Below, in pieces: positions 1 through 3,856 of a stretch of 5,798 nt of DNA (its first letter is position 1; each line of letters begins with the position of its first letter). Position numbers and translations under genes: made by a program. The stretch is from an uncultured Oligoflexia bacterium (lineage in GTDB: Bacteria > Bdellovibrionota > Bacteriovoracia > Bacteriovoracales > Bacteriovoracaceae), in contig CATLVA010000114.1 in NCBI GenBank assembly GCA_950060715.1, positions 1 to 5,798 on the forward strand, written 5' to 3'. The notes beneath the pieces were generated by a model. It searched no databases. It was not told the DNA's origin and saw only the letters and a program-made list of their open reading frames with translations.

Positions 1-909
1 AGCAAAATGGCACATAGACGCTGATCTTGTATTAGAGTTACCTTGGAAAAAAGGAAGATTGGCCACGGGGGAAATTTGTACATTCGATTGTGAGCTTGCT
101 CCCATAAACATATTCTTGCCCTGTTTTAGGCCAAAACTATGGGCTTGTAATAGATTATCATTAATAAGAAATATGGAATTTTTGTACAGAGACATCTCAA
201 AATTACAACTGGATTGCAGTCCTTGTGCATCCTTGGATTCAAATAAAAAATTTGTGACCTCATATTTAGTAGTCTTATTCTTCTTATAGAACTGATAAAG
301 TTTTCGAAAGGAAATACGGGGAAGAGTCTCACCTTGTTTTAGAGTTTCATCCCCCCTAATGTAAAAATCATTAAGGACAGCATTCTTTTTTATTTGCAGT
401 TGGTTTTGAGCGAGAAAAGCTTCAAAATCCTTCGTTACCGTTAGTTGGGCAGGAAAGTATTTGTCGTATAAATCGATCAGGTCAATAAGTGAGTAGCGAG
501 ATTTGAACTCCTTTAAAAGACTTTCAAGTAAATGGATTTGTGGATAGCCCGTGTTATCTTTAGAAAATGAATTATAAAAATAATCCTCTTCATCTATTCG
601 TAGAAAGACCTGATACTTGGAAGTTGGTGAGCTTAGATCAGGACGCACATTCATTTGTACAAAGCTCCAAAGCACGACTTGATCGATAAAACTCAGTGGA
701 ATTCTTTTCGCTAAATTATCTTTCAGAATTTTATATTGATCGATTGAGTTCTTATTTTCAGCGAGGTAAATATTTTTTTGTATGATCTCGCAATGAGTTT
801 GTTTCATTGTGGATTTTGTCGCAATACCTTTTTCTTCGAGAAGATCTTTATCAAATCTATCGATAAAAAATGAACATGAAAAAAGAAGTAAAAATAAACT
901 ATATTTCAT
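1..909 (-). CDS. Predicted lipoprotein of unknown function (3' end outside window)
   Basis: The frame is open from ATG at 909 to the left edge, giving 303 codons and no stop, so the C-terminus is missing. The N-terminus MKYSLFLLLFSC is a short type II signal peptide: one Lys, a run of Leu/Phe, then the lipobox L9-F10-S11-C12. Ser follows the Cys, and no Asp retention signal is present, so an outer-membrane lipoprotein is likely. The mature part is hydrophilic and rich in Lys, Asp, Tyr and Phe, with no further membrane segment and no family I recognise. The start lies inside the end of the upstream 110-aa gene (11-nt overlap). I see no good Shine-Dalgarno sequence before it, so translation is probably coupled to that gene. 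The short open frames on the other strand here are shadows. Confidence is high that it is coding and low on function. Confidence 0.85.
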   Translation of the reverse strand, partial: MKYSLFLLLFSCSFFIDRFDKDLLEEKGIATKSTMKQTHCEIIQKNIYLAENKNSIDQYKILKDNLAKRIPLSFIDQVVLWSFVQMNVRPDLSSPTSKYQVFLRIDEEDYFYNSFSKDNTGYPQIHLLESLLKEFKSRYSLIDLIDLYDKYFPAQLTVTKDFEAFLAQNQLQIKKNAVLNDFYIRGDETLKQGETLPRISFRKLYQFYKKNKTTKYEVTNFLFESKDAQGLQSSCNFEMSLYKNSIFLINDNLLQAHSFGLKQGKNMFMGASSQSNVQISPVANLPFFQGNSNTRSASMCHFA

Positions 910-1231
910 GAATGATATCTGGGTCCATGGGATGCTCTGTAGAGCTGCTACCATTAGCTATTTGAGTAAAATCAATTTCAATTTTTCTCTCTGCAATCGC
1001 TGAATCATTTGTACCAAGGAGACATATAACCCAAACTCCGGAGGCCTCATGAGTCGAGTGGGACTGCATCTTGATATCTAATAGTTCAAAACCCATCTCT
1101 AAAATATGTTTTGTGATGATATCAAATTCTTTTTCATGGTATCCCGTTTTTCTCACTGGAGGTGCAGGGATATAATAAGTAAAAGTTTGTTTGAAGCGAT
1201 AATTTTTGCCGCCAAAAAGAGAGCTTAGCAC
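899..1231 (-). CDS. Small conserved-looking hypothetical protein, 110 aa
   Basis: I do not recognise this protein. The frame can be extended to a TTG at 1282, but I chose the GTG at 1231 because AGGAGT (1243-1238) lies exactly 6 nt upstream, whereas the TTG has no ribosome binding site. The product begins MLSSLFGGKNYRFKQ. It then reads as a strand rich in aromatic residues (about 10-20), a Pro-rich turn (IPAPPVRK), a helix (about 33-47) and two strands (GVWVICLLG and ERKIEIDF), followed by a polar tail. That is a small soluble alpha/beta domain with no signal peptide or membrane helix. Its last codons overlap the start of the lipoprotein gene by 11 nt, so the two form an operon and may act together, for example in making or handling the lipoprotein. 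The functional link is inference. Confidence 0.75.
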   Translation of the reverse strand: MLSSLFGGKNYRFKQTFTYYIPAPPVRKTGYHEKEFDIITKHILEMGFELLDIKMQSHSTHEASGVWVICLLGTNDSAIAERKIEIDFTQIANGSSSTEHPMDPDIIHEI

Positions 1232-1237
1232 TCGGAT

Positions 1238-1243
1238 ACTCCT
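1238..1243 (-). promoter_or_regulatory. Shine-Dalgarno site that sets the start of the 110-aa gene
   Basis: Read on the minus strand this is AGGAGT, followed by a 6-nt spacer and GTG at 1231. It is the strongest ribosome binding site in the window and argues for the GTG start over the upstream TTG at 1282. Confidence 0.7.
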
Positions 1244-1259
1244 GTTAGATTTCTTATAT

Positions 1260-1289
1260 ATTCTATCATCAGTTTTCCACAAAAGTAAA
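1260..1289 (-). promoter_or_regulatory. Candidate sigma70-type promoter for the 110-aa gene and lipoprotein
   Basis: On the minus strand TTTACT (1289-1284) is followed after 18 nt by TAGAAT (1265-1260). These match the -35 and -10 consensus at four and five of six bases. Transcription would start near 1252, leaving a leader of about 20 nt that contains the AGGAGT site. In AT-rich DNA such matches arise by chance, so this is only a fair candidate. Confidence 0.35.
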
Positions 1290-1309
1290 AGCCGATTCGC
1301 TCTAAAGGC

Positions 1310-1438
1310 CTAATATAAAACAACTTTAAACTTTAGCTAAACACAATAGGGGCAGAATAGACAGACTTCACCTCTCAGAATCTACAAGGAAATTTATACC
1401 ACATAAAAAAAAATCTTTTTTTCAATCCAATGTCTGGT
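1310..1438. other. Upstream noncoding stretch with no convincing feature
   Basis: This part of the 343-bp gap between the 110-aa gene and the SIS gene has stops in all useful frames, no hairpin plus T-tract and no ribosome binding site with a credible frame. It carries an A-run and a T-run (about 1405-1422) just before the promoter of the RNA candidate. They could act as an UP-like element, but nothing here shows that directly. Confidence 0.4.
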
Positions 1439-1444
1439 TATAAT
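1439..1444 (+). promoter_or_regulatory. Candidate -10 element of the small RNA unit
   Basis: A perfect TATAAT lies 7 nt upstream of a G-rich start (GTGGGCG from 1451). No good -35 hexamer sits at the ideal distance. TTTTCA at 1419-1424 is a partial match with a short 14-nt spacer, and a long A/T tract precedes it. The value of the call rests on the -10 together with the terminator 55 nt downstream. Confidence 0.4.
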
Positions 1445-1450
1445 AAACAT

Positions 1451-1529
1451 GTGGGCGATAGGATGTTGCTCAGACAAGGCAAGGAAGCCGAAAAAGAGGG
1501 GAGTCATGCAGGAGACTCCCTTTTTTTTT
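1451..1529 (+). ncRNA. Candidate small structured RNA, about 80 nt (or an attenuated leader)
   Basis: The segment lies between a TATAAT box and a strong intrinsic terminator, and is purine-rich unlike its flanks. Visible pairings are AACAT (1446-1450) with ATGTT (1463-1467), GGC (1478-1480) with GCC (1487-1489) closing an AAGGAA loop, and the 7-bp terminator stem with loop ATGCAGGA. A further outer pairing of TGTCTG (1431-1436) with CAGACA (1471-1476) is possible only if transcription starts further upstream. GGA trinucleotides occur at 1461, 1483, 1500 and 1511. Two lie in hairpin loops and the first is in AGGATGT, close to the core of the known CsrA/RsmA binding consensus. It does not match a riboswitch, SRP RNA, 6S RNA or RNase P pattern that I know. 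It could instead be a regulated leader of the SIS gene. Function is inferred. Confidence 0.4.
1499..1529 (+). terminator. Rho-independent terminator upstream of the SIS gene
   Basis: GGGAGTC (1499-1505) pairs perfectly with GACTCCC (1514-1520) across an 8-nt loop, and nine T residues follow directly (1521-1529). A purine run precedes the stem (AAAAAGAG) and could extend it against the T-tract. No protein gene lies immediately upstream on this strand, so the transcript it ends is the candidate small RNA, or else it attenuates transcription into the gene at 1575. On the other strand the T-tract is interrupted and weaker. Confidence 0.8.
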
Positions 1530-1559
1530 CTTTTTTTCAATCTCAAAATCAATGACCTG

Positions 1560-1568
1560 TGCTAGCCT
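1560..1568 (+). promoter_or_regulatory. Possible extended -10 placing transcription start at the ATG (leaderless)
   Basis: TGC followed by TAGCCT (1563-1568) has the TGn of an extended -10 but matches only three bases of TATAAT. Its spacing would put the first transcribed base at or next to A1575, the first base of the SIS start codon. No -35 hexamer is evident at 16-18 nt. The idea rests mainly on the absence of a Shine-Dalgarno sequence and is weak. Confidence 0.2.
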
Positions 1569-1574
1569 TAATCA

Positions 1575-3062
1575 ATGCAATTTAATAAAGATGTCTTCTT
1601 TAAATATCGTCATCAGTTTGAGTTAGGTAATCTCACGACAGAATCATTTCATCCTCGAACATTAAATCTATCCAGTGTCCTTAAAGAGAATATAGAGGAA
1701 GCGATAGGGCTATTATCTGAAGTAGATGAGCTAGCTCTACAAAGTCTTAAAACCTATAATCAAGGAATCTACCAGCTCTATCAAGCATGCCAGGATACCT
1801 TGGAGGATGATGGGAGAGTTTTTATTGCTGGCTGTGGTGCTACCGGAAGATTGGCCTTATCAGTTGAGACATTATTCCGAGAAAAATTTCAATCAGATCA
1901 AGTCATAAGCTTTATGGCCGGAGGGGATTATGCTCTTATTAAGTCTATTGAGAGATTTGAAGACAACGCTGAATATGGGATGCGCCAACTAGAAGAGCTT
2001 GGATTTAAAAATGGAGACCTCTTTGTTGGAATAACTGAAGGTGGAGAAACCAGTTTTGTTATAGGGGCCACTGAAAAAGCGAGTACTTTGTCACAAAGGC
2101 AATCTTGGTTTTTATATTGTAACCCAGATGAAGAATTACTTTCAATTGAGCGCTCAAAGAATGTGCTTCTCAATAAAAAAATACAAAAGCTAAACTTATG
2201 TGTGGGGTCCATGGCCATTTCAGGTAGCACTCGTATGCAAGCAACCACGGTGCAGATGTTGGCTATTGGTTTTTCTCTTCTTTATCAGTTTAATTCTAAA
2301 AAGGAATTTGATCATGCCTTTTACGGTTTGATTGATCGGATGATTTCTAGGAATTGGAGCTTTTTGAAAGATTTTATTCAATTTGAATTCGAAGCTGTAA
2401 AGAAAGGTGTTCCAGTCACTTATCTCTCTCCTGATAAACTTGCTATAGCTATTTTAACTGACACTACTGAGCGTTCACCTACTTTCAGTTTGAATGGCTT
2501 TGAGAAGGTCGATGAAGCGAATAGGTGTTTTGTTTATTTATCCATTAATAATGAAGTTAATGCTAAACAAGCATGGCGTTCTCTTTTACAAAGAGATCCA
2601 CGATGCCTTTCATGGAATGATTTAAACACTCAAATCGATAAAGAAGAATTATATAAATTTGATATCTCTAAAAATGCAAAGATTCGTCGCGCAGGAAAAG
2701 AAATAAGTTTTGAAAAAATGGGAAAGCAGATTCTGATAAGTTGCTCTGCTAAAAAGTATGCTATTGAGTTTGAACGTGATGATCTTTTTGAAATGCACTT
2801 AAGTTTGAAGATGGGATTAAATATTCAATCAACACTTTTGATGGGGTTACTAGAGAGGTTTGAAGGCAATATGATGAGCTATGTGAGACCGAGTAATTTT
2901 AAGCTAGTTAATCGAGCTCAGAGGTATATAGAATATTTTTTAAAGAGAGAGGGAGTTGAGGTACCTGAGGAGAAGATTATAGAGCTTATCTTTGATCATG
3001 ACTCGTCACAATCTTCCCCTGTAGTTATAAGTGTTTTAGAAAAATTAGGCGTCTTTCTCTGA
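1575..3062 (+). CDS. SIS-domain protein of the MurQ/GCKR superfamily, 495 aa (possible MurNAc-6-phosphate etherase-like enzyme)
   Basis: The N-terminal half is a SIS (sugar isomerase) domain of the MurQ/GCKR type. Landmarks are LTTESFHPRT (20-29), the phosphate loop GCGATGRL (86-93), MAGGDYAL (114-121), GITEGGETSFVIGA (152-165) and SGSTRM (216-221). NFKLVNRAQRYI (441-452) matches the C-terminal MurQ signature. MurQ removes lactate from N-acetylmuramate 6-phosphate in cell-wall recycling. Its two catalytic glutamates (E. coli E83 and E114) are 31 apart, and here E98 and E129 have the same spacing. However, the Ser-Gly-Arg-Thr loop of MurQ is replaced by EGGET, and the protein is about 200 residues longer than MurQ. 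The extra middle part (about 240-435) may be a second, degenerate SIS domain as in glucokinase regulatory protein. The start is forced by a stop (TAA) 3 nt upstream of the ATG, and no Shine-Dalgarno is visible. Family is secure, substrate is not. Confidence 0.85.
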   Translation: MQFNKDVFFKYRHQFELGNLTTESFHPRTLNLSSVLKENIEEAIGLLSEVDELALQSLKTYNQGIYQLYQACQDTLEDDGRVFIAGCGATGRLALSVETLFREKFQSDQVISFMAGGDYALIKSIERFEDNAEYGMRQLEELGFKNGDLFVGITEGGETSFVIGATEKASTLSQRQSWFLYCNPDEELLSIERSKNVLLNKKIQKLNLCVGSMAISGSTRMQATTVQMLAIGFSLLYQFNSKKEFDHAFYGLIDRMISRNWSFLKDFIQFEFEAVKKGVPVTYLSPDKLAIAILTDTTERSPTFSLNGFEKVDEANRCFVYLSINNEVNAKQAWRSLLQRDPRCLSWNDLNTQIDKEELYKFDISKNAKIRRAGKEISFEKMGKQILISCSAKKYAIEFERDDLFEMHLSLKMGLNIQSTLLMGLLERFEGNMMSYVRPSNFKLVNRAQRYIEYFLKREGVEVPEEKIIELIFDHDSSQSSPVVISVLEKLGVFL

Positions 3063-3221
3063 TTCCTCAGATTTTTCTTTTGTGTCGTCATTCAAACCTT
3101 TTTTAAAGTTTGTAATGGCACTACCCATTGAGCGACCAAGTTGAGGTAGTTTAGCTCCTCCAAATAACAGAAGTACAATTCCACCTACGATTAATAATTC
3201 AGTTGTTCCTAATCCAAACAT
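3045..3221 (-). CDS. tatA: TatA/TatE-like twin-arginine translocase subunit, 58 aa
   Basis: The product has the full short TatA plan: an N-terminal membrane helix (ELLIVGGIVLLLF, residues 8-20), the Phe-Gly hinge (20-21), an amphipathic helix starting AKLPQLGRSMGSAITNFKKG (23-42), and a short acidic/basic tail. TatA oligomers form the passage for folded proteins carrying twin-arginine signals across the inner membrane, together with TatB and TatC, which are not in this window. At 58 residues it is at the short end of the family. The sequence before the ATG contains AAAGG (3235-3231) with a 9-nt spacer, overlapping the stop codon of queF. It is therefore the second gene of a queF-tatA unit with 12 nt between the genes. 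Its last 18 bp overlap the end of the SIS gene on the other strand. TatA and TatE cannot be told apart from sequence alone. Confidence 0.9.
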   Translation of the reverse strand: MFGLGTTELLIVGGIVLLLFGGAKLPQLGRSMGSAITNFKKGLNDDTKEKSEESEKDA

Positions 3222-3233
3222 GATCTTTATCCT

Positions 3234-3782
3234 TTAATAAATTCTCGCAAGATCCATCGAGTATTTCCCCGGTGAATAGTTTGCAAATCTTGTTTCTCTA
3301 AGTTTTTTAAACTTCGCCGATGCATTGGATTTACTCGCATATGGATAAATCGTAATACCACCTCGAGGGGTAAACTCACCAATAACCTCGATATATTTCG
3401 GCTTCATTAGATTATACAAGTCATCAGTGATTTTTTGAATACAATCTTCGTGAAAGTCACCATGATTTCTGAAACTAAACAAATATAATTTCAATGACTT
3501 AGACTCAACCATCGTTTTATCTGCGATATAATTAATATAAACTCTCGCAAAGTCAGGCTGCCCGGTTTTTGGGCATAATGAGGTGAATTCAGTACAAACA
3601 AAGGTGGTCCAGGCTTCAGAGCTTGGGTTTTTGTTTGGAAACGATTCTAAAATCTCAGGGGCATATTGGTCAGGGTACTGAGTATTTTGATTGCCTAAAA
3701 GGCTCACGCCTTTCAGTTCTTTATCTGATCTTTCAGCAGATTTAGCTGATCTTGTTTTTGTCGAAGTTTTGCTACGTGCCAT
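3234..3782 (-). CDS. queF: NADPH-dependent 7-cyano-7-deazaguanine (preQ0) reductase, QueF type I
   Basis: QueF reduces the nitrile of preQ0 to the amine preQ1 in the cytoplasm, a late step of queuosine tRNA modification. The 182-aa protein is the short, unimodular (B. subtilis-like) form. Visible signatures are EFTSLCPKTGQPDFA with the nucleophilic Cys70 and the acid Asp77, the QueF motif ESKSLKLY (93-100) that binds NADPH, FRNHGDFHED (104-113) with substrate-binding His111/Glu112, and FTPRGGI (137-143). The first 25 or so residues are an extra Lys/Ser/Arg-rich tail absent from the B. subtilis enzyme. The ATG at 3782 is preceded by AAAGG with a 7-nt spacer, which supports this start and hence the tail. 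No preQ1 riboswitch fits in the short leader. It is followed by the tatA-like gene in the same unit. Confidence 0.96.
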   Translation of the reverse strand: MARSKTSTKTRSAKSAERSDKELKGVSLLGNQNTQYPDQYAPEILESFPNKNPSSEAWTTFVCTEFTSLCPKTGQPDFARVYINYIADKTMVESKSLKLYLFSFRNHGDFHEDCIQKITDDLYNLMKPKYIEVIGEFTPRGGITIYPYASKSNASAKFKKLRETRFANYSPGKYSMDLARIY

Positions 3783-3791
3783 ATCTGAACC

Positions 3792-3820
3792 TTTACTTTA
3801 GTATTTAAAACAACTTTAAT
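3792..3820 (+). promoter_or_regulatory. Candidate sigma70 promoter for the ferrochelatase-MFS gene
   Basis: TTTACT (3792-3797) and TTTAAT (3815-3820) are 17 nt apart, matching four and five of six consensus bases. The start would be near 3827, leaving about 30 nt of leader. The -10 box shares three bases with the -10 box of the queF promoter on the other strand. Confidence 0.35.
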
Positions 3821-3846
3821 ATAGAAGCTTTTTACTCAAAACTCAA
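3818..3846 (-). promoter_or_regulatory. Candidate sigma70 promoter for queF-tatA
   Basis: On the minus strand TTGAGT (3846-3841) and TATATT (3823-3818) are separated by exactly 17 nt. Transcription would start near 3811 and leave about 29 nt before the queF ATG, too little for a riboswitch. It is the best promoter match in the window and overlaps the candidate promoter for the divergent ferrochelatase gene. Confidence 0.5.
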
Positions 3847-3856
3847 TAAACCAAAG

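Noticed and set aside
59..332. Short open frames on both strands inside the lipoprotein gene, including a 76-codon plus-strand frame
   Set aside because: They lie within a long uninterrupted minus-strand frame with a clear signal peptide, have no ribosome binding site and show no recognisable protein features.
1232..1282. N-terminal extension of the 110-aa protein to a TTG at 1282 (127 aa)
   Set aside because: There is no Shine-Dalgarno before the TTG, while AGGAGT sits at ideal distance before GTG 1231. The extension also runs through the best promoter match.
1317..1329. The 13-mer AAAACAACTTTAA occurs here and again at 3807-3819, both in intergenic regions
   Set aside because: In AT-rich DNA of this length one such exact 13-mer pair is expected by chance, and its position relative to the promoters differs between the two sites.
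1451..1529. Known riboswitch or housekeeping RNA (fluoride, glycine, c-di-GMP, SRP RNA, 6S RNA)
   Set aside because: Isolated matches such as GGGCGAT or GGCAAGG appear, but the conserved cores of these classes are absent.
1430..1555. A 41-codon plus-strand reading frame (starts MSGYNKHVGD) across the RNA candidate
   Set aside because: It has no ribosome binding site, its ATG overlaps the promoter region just upstream of TATAAT, and its end is the terminator T-tract read as a Phe-rich run. It is better explained as noncoding. A leader peptide cannot be fully excluded.
1928..2248. A 106-codon minus-strand frame inside the SIS gene
   Set aside because: It is antisense to strongly conserved SIS motifs, which explain the sequence. 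No start signals or family features.
3783..3856. preQ1 riboswitch before queF
   Set aside because: The predicted leader is under 30 nt and shows no preQ1-I or preQ1-II type stem and C-rich loop.
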